Shown piece by piece: positions 52,365-62,239 of a stretch of DNA of 64,000 nt (the first letter of the stretch is position 1; each line of letters begins with the position of its first letter). The notes beneath the pieces were generated by a model that was not told the DNA's origin, did not search any database, and was given only the letters and a program-made list of their open reading frames with translations. The stretch comes from Oceanospirillum beijerinckii DSM 7166. GTDB taxonomy: Bacteria > Pseudomonadota > Gammaproteobacteria > Pseudomonadales > Halomonadaceae. A program made the translations under genes and the position numbers. The stretch is taken from contig NZ_KE383832.1 of NCBI RefSeq assembly GCF_000422425.1, positions 628-64,627 on the forward strand. The letters are read 5' to 3'.

Positions 52365-53636
52365 ATGAAACCGGAAACGATTGCCCTACACCATGGTTAT
52401 ACCGCGGACAACCAGAATTCAGTGGCGGTGCCTATCCACCAGACCACCTCCTTTTCCTTTGATGATGCCCAGCATGCGGCGGACCTGTTTGACCTGAAGG
52501 TTCAGGGCAACATCTACTCCCGTATTATGAACCCAACCTGTGATGTGCTGGAGCAGCGCGTTGCGGCACTGGAAGGTGGTATTGCAGCCCTGGCGGTCAG
52601 TTCAGGCATGGCGGCGATCACTTATACCATCCAGACACTGGCTTCTACGGGTGACAATATTGTTTCCATCAGTGAGTTGTATGGCGGGACCTACAACCTG
52701 TTCGCGCACACGCTGCCACGTCAGGGTATCGAGGTACGCTTTGCCGATAAAGACGATTTCGACAAGATCGAAAGTCTGATCGATGCCAATACCAAGGCGG
52801 TATTCTGTGAATCCATCGGTAACCCATCCGGCAGTGTGGTGGATATCGCTAAGCTGGCTGAAATTGCTCACAAACACGGTGTGCCGGTTGTGGTAGATAA
52901 CACTGTGGCGACGCCTTTCCTGTGTAAGCCTTTTGAGCTGGGTGCGGATATTGTCATTCACTCTGCGACGAAGTATATCGGTGGTCACGGTACAACAATT
53001 GGCGGTGTGATTGTGGATTCCGGTAAGTTCCCTTGGGCGGACAACGCTGAGCGTTTCCCGCTGTTGAACGAGCCGGATGTATCTTATCACGGCGTAAACT
53101 ACGCACAGGATGTAGGTGAGGCCGCCTTTATCGTTCGTGCCCGAGTAGTGCCGCTGCGTAATATGGGGGCGGCTCTGTCGGCTCAAAGTGCCTGGAACCT
53201 GCTGCAAGGTCTGGAAACACTGGCGCTGCGTATCGAGCGCATCTGCGAAAACACCCAGAAGGTGGCGGAATTTCTGGAAGGTCACGAGCAAGTGAGCTGG
53301 GTGAAATACGCAGGCCTTGCAAGCCATAAAGATAATGCACTGGCAAAAGAGTATATGGGCGGTAAGGCCTCAGGTATTCTGAGCTTTGGCATCAAAGGTG
53401 GCCGTGAAGCGGGGGCTAAGTTCTATGATGCCCTTCAACTGGTGCTGCGTCTGGTTAATATTGGCGATGCCAAGAGCTGTTCTGCGATTCCTGCTGCGAC
53501 CACTCACCGTCAGTTAAATGATGAAGAGCTACTGGCTGCGGGAGTGAGTGCCGATATGGTTCGCCTGTCGATCGGTATTGAGCATATTGATGATCTGCTG
53601 GCAGACCTTGATCAGGCATTAGATGCCGCGAAATAG
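52365..53636 (+). CDS. metY: O-acetylhomoserine sulfhydrylase (MetY)
   Basis: 423 residues. PLP-dependent cys/met metabolism family. The PLP lysine is in HSATKYIGGHG. Length and motifs (MNPTCDVLEQRVAALEGG, VDNTVATPFLCKPFELGAD, NIGDAKSCSAIPAATTHRQL) match the long MetY type rather than MetB/MetZ. It makes homocysteine from O-acetylhomoserine and sulfide. A terminator follows. Confidence 0.92.
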   Translation: MKPETIALHHGYTADNQNSVAVPIHQTTSFSFDDAQHAADLFDLKVQGNIYSRIMNPTCDVLEQRVAALEGGIAALAVSSGMAAITYTIQTLASTGDNIVSISELYGGTYNLFAHTLPRQGIEVRFADKDDFDKIESLIDANTKAVFCESIGNPSGSVVDIAKLAEIAHKHGVPVVVDNTVATPFLCKPFELGADIVIHSATKYIGGHGTTIGGVIVDSGKFPWADNAERFPLLNEPDVSYHGVNYAQDVGEAAFIVRARVVPLRNMGAALSAQSAWNLLQGLETLALRIERICENTQKVAEFLEGHEQVSWVKYAGLASHKDNALAKEYMGGKASGILSFGIKGGREAGAKFYDALQLVLRLVNIGDAKSCSAIPAATTHRQLNDEELLAAGVSADMVRLSIGIEHIDDLLADLDQALDAAK

Positions 53637-53656
53637 CAGGGTCAAACTGGATTGAT

Positions 53657-53687
53657 AAAACGGGGACTTACTTAAGTCCCCGTTTTT
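53657..53687 (+). terminator. Terminator after metY
   Basis: 13-bp perfect stem AAAACGGGGACTT / AAGTCCCCGTTTT with a 4-nt loop, then T's. Confidence 0.92.
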
Positions 53688-53764
53688 ATTTGTCTGAAAA
53701 CATTAATCGAAAGGCGGCGCTGACTTATAAGTCATCTTATGCCCTTGTTTATTCAGCGTCTGCT

Positions 53765-53797
53765 AATTATTCTATTTGTCATACAAATAGAATAATT
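53765..53797. promoter_or_regulatory. Perfect 33-bp palindrome upstream of the AhpD-like gene
   Basis: Two perfect 15-bp arms, AATTATTCTATTTGT (53765-53779) and ACAAATAGAATAATT (53783-53797), flank CAT. It ends 21 bp before the start codon. A 14-bp palindrome TGACTTATAAGTCA lies just upstream (53721-53734). Probable operator or mRNA leader hairpin. Confidence 0.6.
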
Positions 53798-53818
53798 GCG
53801 GTTTTGTAGGAGTATGTT

Positions 53819-54409
53819 ATGAGTCAGTTAATCAGTCGTTTCCCTGTGCCTGAGACCATTGAAAACCTGCCAGATGATTTGAAGGGGCGTATCCTGACGG
53901 TACAGGAGAAAGCCGGTTTTATTCCCAATGTATTCCTGATGCTGGCTCACCGGCCTCTGGAGGCCCGCGCCTTCTTTGATTACCACGATGCTTTGATGGA
54001 ACGTGAATCCGATACATTAACACCCTCTGAGAAAGAGATGATTGTGGTGGCTACCAGTGCCCGGAATCAGTGTTTGTACTGTGTCGTGGCTCATGGTGCG
54101 ATTCTGCGTATCTACAGTAAAAAGCCAACTATTGCTGATCAGGTGGCTATCAATCATAAAACAGCCGATATCAGTGAGCGTGAACGCGTAATGCTGGATT
54201 TTGCCATGTATATCTCACAGGATGTAGGCGAACTGAACAGTGAATGGGAAGAGAAGCTAAAAGCGGTCGGTTTTACTCAGGAAGATATCTGGGATATTGG
54301 CTCGATTACGGCTTTCTTTGGTTTGTCGAATCGTTTGGTTAGTTTGACGAATACACCGCCCAATGAGGAATTCTACCTAATGGGACGGATGCCTAAAGAC
54401 AAAGCCTAG
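53819..54409 (+). CDS. AhpD-like peroxidase-related (CMD family) protein
   Basis: 196 residues. The redox pair CLYCVVAHGA (CxxCxxxH) near 88-95 is the AhpD/carboxymuconolactone decarboxylase active-site pattern. The rest (RPLEARAFFDYHDALM, LTPSEKEMIVVATSARNQ) fits the uncharacterised peroxidase-related subgroup. The start has TAGGAG upstream. It may use lipoic acid or thioredoxin-like partners; substrate unknown. Confidence 0.88.
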   Translation: MSQLISRFPVPETIENLPDDLKGRILTVQEKAGFIPNVFLMLAHRPLEARAFFDYHDALMERESDTLTPSEKEMIVVATSARNQCLYCVVAHGAILRIYSKKPTIADQVAINHKTADISERERVMLDFAMYISQDVGELNSEWEEKLKAVGFTQEDIWDIGSITAFFGLSNRLVSLTNTPPNEEFYLMGRMPKDKA

Positions 54410-54570
54410 GTGAGCCTGCTCTGTGTACGTTTTATCATCTTTCGCGGAAAACCCCGTACTTTTAGTGCGGGGAGGATGTCAAGATTTAGGGCTTTGATGG
54501 TTGCAATATTGTGCTAACTGCTCCCATGATTCCGCTGGATCAGTGGGAGTGGTTGGTTCAAATTTTTACC

Positions 54571-54659
54571 AGCCTCCAGCCTCCAGCCTCCAGCCTCCAG
54601 CCTCCAGCCTCCAGCCTCCAGCCTCCAGCCTCCAGCCTCCAGCCTCCAGCCTCCAGCCT
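54571..54659. repeat. Tandem 7-bp repeat (12 full copies, VNTR-like)
   Basis: Twelve exact AGCCTCC units (54571-54654) plus a partial AGCCT. It directly abuts the stop codon of the coiled-coil gene on the minus strand. Unit length is not a multiple of three. The other strand (GGAGGCT)n has regularly spaced GG pairs. Confidence 0.97.
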
Positions 54660-55018
54660 TAGGCTGTCGCCTTAAACATAATTACACCGATAAACAGCAT
54701 CAGTAACATGGTGGATATCATCCAGAAGCCAAACAGGCGATCCAGACGACGGGTGAGGGTGTCGGTGCGCTGGCTCAATTTCCATGCGCGTTCATTCAGC
54801 TGAGTGGTTTGCTCAGAGCGGACATCGTCAAGGCTTTGGCGTAAGCGTTTCTGCTTATCGCCCAGTTCGGTTACCAGTTCTTTTAAATGTCGGTTTTCTT
54901 CTTCAAGGCGTACTAATCGTTCCCGTGTTTCCAGCTGTTGAGCGATAGAAAATGATTCTGTATCGATTACTCGGGTGTCTGTCAGGTTTTCTTTGGTGTC
55001 CGGCTGGATATCACTCAT
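54659..55018 (-). CDS. Coiled-coil protein with C-terminal membrane anchor
   Basis: 119 residues. A charged coiled coil (~28-90: RLVRLEEENRHLKELVTEL, TDTLTRRLDRLFGF) followed by one membrane helix (~96-117: MISTMLLMLFIGVIMF). Tail-anchored topology. The stop is next to the 7-bp VNTR. No recognised family, function unknown. Confidence 0.75.
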   Translation of the reverse strand: MSDIQPDTKENLTDTRVIDTESFSIAQQLETRERLVRLEEENRHLKELVTELGDKQKRLRQSLDDVRSEQTTQLNERAWKLSQRTDTLTRRLDRLFGFWMISTMLLMLFIGVIMFKATA

Positions 55019-55215
55019 AACAACCTCCCTGCCAACATGGCTGATGATCTGCTAGTAGTGTACTTTCACTGAGAAGAGGGAGCGAAAGACGACGCGCTTA
55101 ACACTTGGTTTGTTGCTTACAGCATAGCGTTAAATAGCAGCGTCGTCTTTAGACAAATCAAAGGATATGATTTGTAAAGGTGTTTGCTTGTGTCAGGTAT
55201 TGCTTGTACCTGGTA

Positions 55216-56280
55216 CTACTTGTGATAGCGGGCACTGAGCTCGTGTACCGCATCAACAAATACCTTGGCATGCTCTGGGTTAGCAAACTGGTTGATGCCG
55301 TGACCCAGGTTAAATACATGGCCACTGCCATAACCGTAGCTGTCCAGAATACGGCCCACTTCGGCTTTAATACCCGCAGGAGATCCAAACAGTACATTCG
55401 GGTCCATATTGCCCTGCAGAGCCACACGGCCCTTAGTACGGGCGCGTACGCTGCCCAGTTCAGTGGTCCAGTCCAGACCCACCGCATCGGCACCGGCTGC
55501 AGCGATATGCTCAATCCACTGACCGCCGTTTTTGGTGAATAGAATCACAGGTACTTTACGGCCTTCATGTTCGCGGATCAGGCCGTGTACGATCTGCTCC
55601 ATATACTTCAGAGAGAACTCCATATAGGCCGGAGTGCTCAGTGCGCCACCCCAGGTATCAAAGATCTGTACCGCCTGAGCACCGCTCTTGATCTGTGCAT
55701 TCAGGTAGCTGGTGACAGACTCGGCCAGTTTTTCCAGTAGTTGGTGCAGCATATCCGGCTGGCTGTACAGCATGCCTTTGATATGACGGAACTCTTTGCT
55801 GGAACCGCCTTCGACCATATAAGTCGCCAGGGTCCACGGGCTGCCGGAGAAACCGATCAGAGGCACGCGCCCATTCAGTTCCTTGCGAATGGTTTTTACC
55901 GCATTCATCACGTAACCCAGGTCTTTATCTGGATCAGGGATCGGCAGAGCGTCAACGTCGGCCTGGGTGCGTACCACTTTTTTGAATTTAGGGCCTTCGC
56001 CGGTTTCGAAGTACAGGCCCAGATCCATGGCATCCGGAATGGTCAGGATATCGGAGAACAGAATCGCCGCATCCAGATCAAAACGCTCCAGTGGCTGGAT
56101 TGTTACTTCACAGGCCAGATCCGCATTCATGCACAGATCCATAAAGCTGCCCGCTTCGGCGCGTGTGGCTTTGTATTCTGGCAGATAGCGGCCCGCCTGG
56201 CGCATCATCCATACTGGGGTTACATCTACAGGCTGGCGCATCAGGGCGCGCAGAAAGCGGTCATTTTTCAGTTCTGTCAT
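55216..56280 (-). CDS. hemE: Uroporphyrinogen decarboxylase
   Basis: 354 residues. HemE removes four carboxyls from uroporphyrinogen III to give coproporphyrinogen III. The N-terminus [15 protein letters not shown] and [17 protein letters not shown] are diagnostic. It is separated from hemCDXY by 42 kb but continues the same pathway. ATG preceded by a plausible RBS. Confidence 0.97.
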   Translation of the reverse strand: MTELKNDRFLRALMRQPVDVTPVWMMRQAGRYLPEYKATRAEAGSFMDLCMNADLACEVTIQPLERFDLDAAILFSDILTIPDAMDLGLYFETGEGPKFKKVVRTQADVDALPIPDPDKDLGYVMNAVKTIRKELNGRVPLIGFSGSPWTLATYMVEGGSSKEFRHIKGMLYSQPDMLHQLLEKLAESVTSYLNAQIKSGAQAVQIFDTWGGALSTPAYMEFSLKYMEQIVHGLIREHEGRKVPVILFTKNGGQWIEHIAAAGADAVGLDWTTELGSVRARTKGRVALQGNMDPNVLFGSPAGIKAEVGRILDSYGYGSGHVFNLGHGINQFANPEHAKVFVDAVHELSARYHK

Positions 56281-56559
56281 GATCTCTAAACCGGGTCAGT
56301 CAAATTAAGGGCTTGGGCTGTTATCGTGAGGCTGGTCTGTCTACCAGCGTGTTCAGCAGGCGTTAGACCTCGTAACAGCCAACAAATTGCCTGTATTGTA
56401 CCGGAGAGTGCCGCTGCCGATAAAATAAAAGTCACATTATATCGTCTTAGTGAATAGTTTTTTTCTATGTAAATAACTATTTAGCAGCGTCTTAAATGAT
56501 GACATTATGGTCTTCGCTGTTAGAATAGTTGCCCTCTTGATTTCCGGCAGAGGTGAATC

Positions 56560-57201
56560 GTGTCCGTAAAGTTTGTTGCATCATCCCGTTTGCCCACGCC
56601 ATGGGGTGTTTTTACCATGTATGGTTTTGAAGATCCTGAGACAGGAAAAGACCATGTGGCGCTGACCATGGGGGATGTGGCCAGCGGTGAACCTGTGCTT
56701 GCCCGAGTACATTCCGAATGTCTGACTGGCGATGCTCTGTTCAGTATGCGTTGTGACTGTGGTTACCAGCTGCAGGAAGCGCTGAAGCGTATTGCCGAAG
56801 AAGGTCGTGGCGTCTTGTTATACCTGCGTCAGGAAGGCCGTGGCATTGGTCTGTTAAATAAAATTCGTGCGTATCACCTGCAGGATGCTGGGGCAGACAC
56901 GGTAGAGGCCAATGAGCAATTGGGCTTTGGTGCTGATATGCGTGAGTACACCATGTGTCAGCCGATGCTGAATCATGTCGGTGTGACGTCGGTGCGTCTG
57001 ATGACCAATAACCCGCGTAAGGTCAAAGCCCTGAGCAACTATGGTGTTGAAGTGGCCGAACGCGTGGCGATCCAAACCGGCATGAACCCGCACAATGAAG
57101 ATTACCTGGCGACAAAAGCCGGTAAACTGGGTCATATGATGGATCTGGATGGTTTTACTCAGGCGGCGGATGTGGATATCAATCGCACTAAGCCTGAATA
57201 G
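56560..57201 (+). CDS. ribA: GTP cyclohydrolase II
   Basis: 213 residues, GTG start with AGAGG upstream. First enzyme of riboflavin synthesis. Zinc cysteines in [17 protein letters not shown], catalytic region [16 protein letters not shown], and [12 protein letters not shown]. Promoter -10 TAGAAT (56521-56526). No FMN riboswitch was seen. Confidence 0.96.
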   Translation: MSVKFVASSRLPTPWGVFTMYGFEDPETGKDHVALTMGDVASGEPVLARVHSECLTGDALFSMRCDCGYQLQEALKRIAEEGRGVLLYLRQEGRGIGLLNKIRAYHLQDAGADTVEANEQLGFGADMREYTMCQPMLNHVGVTSVRLMTNNPRKVKALSNYGVEVAERVAIQTGMNPHNEDYLATKAGKLGHMMDLDGFTQAADVDINRTKPE

Positions 57202-57241
57202 AAGCACTGTTCTCTTGCGTTAATCTATTCGACGTTTCTCT

Positions 57242-57299
57242 ATGCGCAGGCGCTATTTAAGACTTTTTCTGGCTTAAGTTTTAAAAAGTGCCTGCGCAT
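57242..57299. terminator. Large two-part hairpin between ribA and cupin gene
   Basis: Outer stem ATGCGCAGGC / GCCTGCGCAT (10 bp perfect) and inner stem ACTTTTT (57262-57268) / AAAAAGT (57283-57289), with a bulge on the 5' side. Could end both convergent transcripts, though the T-run is inside rather than after. Confidence 0.5.
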
Positions 57300-57318
57300 T
57301 GATCTACTCAATACTGCT

Positions 57319-57732
57319 TCAGTTAAGCATTACACGATCTTTGCCCAGAAACTCAGGGGCTTGCACGGACAGTACCTTCAATGGCTTATCCGACGTTACG
57401 GTAACCGCATGAGGGGTACCCTCCGGGATTCTGATGTAATCACCCTTCGAAATCACCATGGTTTTATCGCCTATGCGGAAATCTCCCTGTCCCTCCAGTA
57501 CGTATAGTGTTTCCGTGTGGTAGTTATGTTTGTGCAGTGGAACTTTCTTCTTCACGAAAATCACAAAATCTGTCGAATGAGCATCAGTAGACAGCTTTAC
57601 TACGTGGATATTCTTCAGATCGGCCGGTGCCTGGATTTTACTGACATCCTGTTGTTCGGCAAAAGCCTGACCGGATAACAGTGCAGAAGTGACGGCTACA
57701 GCCGCTGATAGGTGTTTAAGATAAGTTTTCAA
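57319..57732 (-). CDS. Periplasmic single-domain cupin protein
   Basis: 137 residues. The start is a TTG (57732) fixed by a strong AAGGAGA 7 bp upstream; no ATG is usable. Signal peptide to about AFA-EQQ, then a cupin: HKHNYHTETLYVLEG (metal His/Glu) and GDYIRIPEGTPHAV. Function unknown, probably metal-binding. Confidence 0.85.
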   Translation of the reverse strand: MKTYLKHLSAAVAVTSALLSGQAFAEQQDVSKIQAPADLKNIHVVKLSTDAHSTDFVIFVKKKVPLHKHNYHTETLYVLEGQGDFRIGDKTMVISKGDYIRIPEGTPHAVTVTSDKPLKVLSVQAPEFLGKDRVMLN

Positions 57733-57896
57733 CAGTGTATCTCCTTTTACAGTGTCGGGATGGTGTGAGTCACTGATGGTGCTACACCCGATTCCCAATG
57801 AAAGGAGATGGTATATCCGCTTGGCAATTATCACATTGAGCTGATAAAGCTGCTTATTCGGAGGTCCATCTCCTGAATTAATCCTTTGTGTTTCTG

Positions 57897-59852
57897 TTAC
57901 TGTCCCAACTTGGCCAGATAATCCTGAATGCTTTGCTCGATACCTTCGGCATCCAGCCCGCATTCGGCCAGCAGTTGCTGATGACTGCCCTGATCGACCC
58001 AGCGATCCGGCAGTCCCAGATTCAGTACGGGTTTGATCAGTGCATTTTGCATCAAGAGTTCGTTAATACCGCTACCGGCACCACCGGCGATGGCATTCTC
58101 TTCTATGGTAACCAGCAGATCGTACTCTTTGGCCGCTTCAATAATAGCTTGTTGATCCAGTGGTTTAACAAAGCGCATATTCAACAGGCCGTAACCGAGC
58201 TTTTCAGCAACTTCCTGTGCAGGTGCCACCATGGAACCGAAGGCCATAATCATCACTTTTTGACCGGTTTGCTTTAGCTCGGCTTTACCAATGGGTAGTT
58301 CGGCCATCTGTTGCTGTATCTCAACACCGGGGCCTGTGCCACGGGGATAGCGTACTGCGGCAGGGCCAGAATACTGATAACCGGTGTAAAGCATCTGACG
58401 GGTTTCATTCTCATCGGATGGGGCCATAATCACCATATCCGGCACGCAACGCAGATAACTGAGGTCCAGCGTACCATGGTGAGTTGGGCCATCTTCACCC
58501 ACCAGCCCTGCACGGTCGATGGCAAACAACACATCCAGATTTTGTACTGCCACATCGTGAATCAGCTGATCGTAACCCCGTTGCAGGAAGGTTGAGTAGA
58601 TCGCCACGACGGGTTTCATGCCATCACAGGCCATACCTGCTGCCAGAGTTACCGCGTGCTGTTCCGCAATGGCGACATCAAAGTAACGTTCCGGGTAGTC
58701 TTTGGAGAATTGAATCAGATCTGAACCTTCGCGCATGGCAGGGGTGATGCCGATCAGGCGTTCATCCTGCGCGGCCATATCGCATAGCCATTGACCAAAG
58801 ACGTTGGAATACTTAGGTCTGCTCTTTTTCTTCGCTGGAGTTGGAGCCGGTTTTGCATCCTGAGCGTTGTCTTTGCTCTCTTGAGATATCTTCCCGGGCT
58901 TGGACTCTTTCTCCAGTTTGGTAATGGCGTGATAACCAATGGGGTCGGCTTCTGCTGGCGCAAAGCGTTTGCCCTTTTTGGTGATCACATGCAGGAACTG
59001 AGGACCGCTCAGATCCTTAATATTATTCAGTGTAGTGACCAGAGAGTGGATATCGTGACCATCGATAGGGCCAATATAGTGGAAGCCCATCTCCTCAAAC
59101 AGAGTGCTGGGGGACACCATACCTTTAAAGTGTTCTTCGGTTTTACGGGCCAGTTCCCAGGCTTTAGGCAGTTTGGACAGCACTTTTTTGCTGCCTTCAC
59201 GCATCCGGGTATAGGCTTGGCTGGACAGTATCTTAGCCAGATAGGTGGCAAAACCGCCGACGTTCTCTGAAATCGACATCTCGTTGTCGTTCAGAATGAC
59301 CAGCATGTTGGCATCCACATGAGCGGCGTGAGATAGCGCTTCAAAAGCCATGCCTGCTGTCATTGCACCATCACCGATAATGGCGGCAACATGGCGTTTC
59401 AGGTTTTGCTCGCGGGCAGCAACAGCCATCCCCAGAGCCGCACTGATTGAGGTGCTGGAGTGGCCTACACCAAAGGTGTCAAACTCGGATTCGCCGCGTT
59501 TAGGGAAAGCGGCAATACCGTCATATTGGCGGATGGTGGTCATTTGCTCACGACGACCCGTGAGGATCTTATGGGGGTAGGCTTGGTGGCCTACGTCCCA
59601 TACCAGGCGATCATCCGGGGTGTTAAACACATAATGCAGGGCGACAGTCAGTTCAACGACGCCCAGTCCGGCACCAAAGTGCCCACCGGTTTGGCCCACG
59701 CTGTAAAGCAGATATTCACGCAGTTCATTGGCCAGCTGAGGCAGCTGCTCCTCCTCCAGCTGGCGCATGTCCGCCGGTAGCTGAACCTGATCCAGCAGTG
59801 GTGTTTCAGGGCGTGAGACAGGTATTTCTTGGTACAGCGTATATTCAGACAT
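57897..59852 (-). CDS. dxs: 1-deoxy-D-xylulose-5-phosphate synthase
   Basis: 651 residues. First step of the MEP isoprenoid pathway, thiamine-diphosphate dependent. [13 protein letters not shown] (ThDP/Mg), [14 protein letters not shown], and [15 protein letters not shown] are conserved. A Lys/Pro-rich insertion ([15 protein letters not shown]) lies near 325. Third gene of xseB-ispA-dxs. Confidence 0.97.
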   Translation of the reverse strand: MSEYTLYQEIPVSRPETPLLDQVQLPADMRQLEEEQLPQLANELREYLLYSVGQTGGHFGAGLGVVELTVALHYVFNTPDDRLVWDVGHQAYPHKILTGRREQMTTIRQYDGIAAFPKRGESEFDTFGVGHSSTSISAALGMAVAAREQNLKRHVAAIIGDGAMTAGMAFEALSHAAHVDANMLVILNDNEMSISENVGGFATYLAKILSSQAYTRMREGSKKVLSKLPKAWELARKTEEHFKGMVSPSTLFEEMGFHYIGPIDGHDIHSLVTTLNNIKDLSGPQFLHVITKKGKRFAPAEADPIGYHAITKLEKESKPGKISQESKDNAQDAKPAPTPAKKKSRPKYSNVFGQWLCDMAAQDERLIGITPAMREGSDLIQFSKDYPERYFDVAIAEQHAVTLAAGMACDGMKPVVAIYSTFLQRGYDQLIHDVAVQNLDVLFAIDRAGLVGEDGPTHHGTLDLSYLRCVPDMVIMAPSDENETRQMLYTGYQYSGPAAVRYPRGTGPGVEIQQQMAELPIGKAELKQTGQKVMIMAFGSMVAPAQEVAEKLGYGLLNMRFVKPLDQQAIIEAAKEYDLLVTIEENAIAGGAGSGINELLMQNALIKPVLNLGLPDRWVDQGSHQQLLAECGLDAEGIEQSIQDYLAKLGQ

Positions 59853-59874
59853 AGGCGATTATCGTATCCGGGCA

Positions 59875-60750
59875 CTAGTGATCACGTTCAATCACATAGC
59901 GGGCCAGCTCTCTTAACAGATCAGCTTCAGGGCCAAAGTCATTCAGGGATTGTTCGGCATTTTCTACCAGTAAGCGGGCTTTTTCTTTTGCCTGCTCTAA
60001 TCCCAGAAGAGAAACATAGGTCGGTTTATTCAGCGCGATATCTGCGCCCTGTTGTTTGCCGAGAGTCTCGGTGTCACTTTCCACATCCAGAATGTCATCC
60101 TGAACCTGGAAGGCCAGTCCCAGTGCTTCCGCATACTGAGTTAATGCATTCAATTGTTGTGAATCAGCACCACCAGCTATAGCTCCCATACGGACACTGG
60201 CGCGTATCAGAGCACCGGTTTTATGACGATGCATATTCTCCAGCTCTGCCAGAGACAGGCTCTTGCCTACCGATGCCAGGTCAATCATCTGGCCCGCCAC
60301 CATACCCAGGCTACCGCTGGCTTGTACCAGCTCCTGCAGTAACTGTAGCTGGCCTGGCTGATTCTTGGCATCCGTCAGTGCCGCAAAGGCAGAGGTCTGA
60401 AGGGCATCTCCGGCCAGAATCGCAGTGGCTTCATCATATTGGATATGACAGGTCGGCTTACCTCTGCGCAAATTGTCGTCATCCATAGCCGGCAGATCAT
60501 CATGGATCAGAGAATAAGCATGAATCATTTCCACAGCTGCAGCGGGTGCATCACAGTATTGCGCAGGACAGTTTAGTGCCTGGCCTGCGGCATATACCAG
60601 TACGGGACGAATACGCTTGCCGCCATTAAATATGCTGTAACGCATGGCTGTTAACAGTTGTTCTGACGAGGAGTGTGTATCAGACAACAAAAGATTCAGT
60701 TGCTGATCCGAGCGCTCAATAAGCGGCTGAAGTTTCTGTTTGATTGCCAC
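59875..60750 (-). CDS. ispA: (2E,6E)-farnesyl diphosphate synthase
   Basis: 291 residues. First Asp-rich motif DDLPAMDDD and second DDILD, typical short-chain prenyl synthase. Uses dxs-derived precursors. 22 bp before dxs, 11 bp after xseB. Confidence 0.96.
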   Translation of the reverse strand: MAIKQKLQPLIERSDQQLNLLLSDTHSSSEQLLTAMRYSIFNGGKRIRPVLVYAAGQALNCPAQYCDAPAAAVEMIHAYSLIHDDLPAMDDDNLRRGKPTCHIQYDEATAILAGDALQTSAFAALTDAKNQPGQLQLLQELVQASGSLGMVAGQMIDLASVGKSLSLAELENMHRHKTGALIRASVRMGAIAGGADSQQLNALTQYAEALGLAFQVQDDILDVESDTETLGKQQGADIALNKPTYVSLLGLEQAKEKARLLVENAEQSLNDFGPEADLLRELARYVIERDH

Positions 60751-60761
60751 GGTCTGTATTT

Positions 60762-61004
60762 TTATTCCGTATGGGTGTTTCCGGCCACAGGCTGTTGTTT
60801 CAATGCGCCGTTATCTTCCAGTAGCTGGCTGACTTTCTGCTCGGCGGACTGCAGTCGGTTCTGGCAGTCTCTGATCAGGCGTATGCCATTCTCAAAGGCC
60901 TTCAGTGACTCTTCCAGAGAGAGATCACCACTTTCAAGCTGGGTTACCAGGCTTTCCAGTTCGGTCATTTTACCGGCAAAATCTTTTGCTTTGGTAGTGG
61001 CCAT
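60762..61004 (-). CDS. xseB: Exodeoxyribonuclease VII small subunit
   Basis: 80 residues, three-helix XseB fold with LVTQLESGDLSLEESLKAFENG. Partner of XseA (not in window). First gene of the operon. Confidence 0.95.
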   Translation of the reverse strand: MATTKAKDFAGKMTELESLVTQLESGDLSLEESLKAFENGIRLIRDCQNRLQSAEQKVSQLLEDNGALKQQPVAGNTHTE

Positions 61005-61332
61005 AGATATCTCCGAAAATAAACCGGGAGACGTTACCGGAGAAAGGGTAGAGGTTCAATAGTTAAAACAGATAAAGCGAGCGTAAAAAGTGAACTCTTT
61101 GTAAATCATCTGCTTAACAGAGGGTTTTTTTGTCAATCTTAATCTCTAACTCTGTTCTATGATGTAAACAAGCGCTAAAGTAGCGTATGAAACCCATTCA
61201 ACCCATGCGGAAAAGTCGCTATTATACGTGTTGAAATAAAAATATCGCATAATGTTACATAAGTGGTGAAACAGTTGTCACTGCTTATGTAAAATAGTGC
61301 GTCGTGGATTTAAGGAACCAAGGAGTTCTAGA

Positions 61333-62109
61333 GTGGATATCGCAACCCTGCTTGGTATTATCGGAGCGATCGGTATTGTAGCTATGGCTATGGTGCTTGG
61401 TGGTGACCCGCTGATCTTCATTAACCCGCCTTCTCTGCTGATTGTAATCGGTGGCTCCATGTTTGTTGTGCTGTCAAAGTTCAGCCTGGGACAGTTTTTA
61501 GGTGCTATTAAAGTAGCGGCCAAAGCCTTTGCTTTTAAGCTGGAATCACCAGAAGAAATCATCGGTGTTCTGGTTGATGTGGCTCAGGTCGCCCGTAAAG
61601 GTGGTTTGCTGGCGTTGGAAGAGAAAGAGGTTGATAATAAATTCTTGAAAAATGGTATGCAGCTGCTGGTAGATGGTCAGGACCGTGAAGTGGTGCGTAC
61701 CATGCTCAGTAAAGACCGTGCGATGACTCTGGAGCGTCACAAATGGGGGGCTAAAGTGTTCAGCGCTCTGGGTGATGTAGGTCCTGCGATGGGTATGATA
61801 GGAACGTTGATCGGTCTGGTACAGATGCTGTCCAATATGGATGATCCTAAATCGATTGGTCCTGCGATGGCGGTAGCGCTTTTGACAACGCTATATGGTG
61901 CGATGTTGGCAACTATGATCTGTCTGCCTATCGCCGATAAGCTTGACCTGCGTATGACAGAAGAAGCCCGTATTCAATCGATTATTATTGATGCTCTGCT
62001 GGCGATTCAGGCGGGCCAGAATCCTCGTGTAATTGAAGATATGTTGCGTACCTACTTGCCTGCCGGCACCCGGGATGATGCAAGTTTTGATCAGCCAGCG
62101 GCCGGGTGA
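61333..62109 (+). CDS. pomA: Flagellar motor stator protein PomA (MotA family, sodium type)
   Basis: 258 residues. GTG start at 61333 chosen because AAGGAG lies 8 bp upstream and the protein then begins MDIATLLGIIG like PomA. Four membrane helices with GDVGPAMGMIGTLIGLVQML and AVALLTTLYGAMLATM. It forms the ion channel with PomB. Sodium coupling is inferred from similarity to Vibrio PomA. Confidence 0.94.
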   Translation: MDIATLLGIIGAIGIVAMAMVLGGDPLIFINPPSLLIVIGGSMFVVLSKFSLGQFLGAIKVAAKAFAFKLESPEEIIGVLVDVAQVARKGGLLALEEKEVDNKFLKNGMQLLVDGQDREVVRTMLSKDRAMTLERHKWGAKVFSALGDVGPAMGMIGTLIGLVQMLSNMDDPKSIGPAMAVALLTTLYGAMLATMICLPIADKLDLRMTEEARIQSIIIDALLAIQAGQNPRVIEDMLRTYLPAGTRDDASFDQPAAG

Positions 62110-62239
62110 CGTTGATAAGACTATTTATGGATGGGCCAGAGTATCGCTCTGGCTCTGTCATTTAGGTACAGGGTTGTATAGATCGGTAAGTCCTTCAAGT
62201 TGATCCCCCCTGTTGAGTGATTTGTTATAGGAGCAGTTT

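Noticed and set aside
54571-54659. Tandem repeat considered as a CRISPR array
   Set aside because: Units are 7 bp with no spacers, so it is a simple VNTR.
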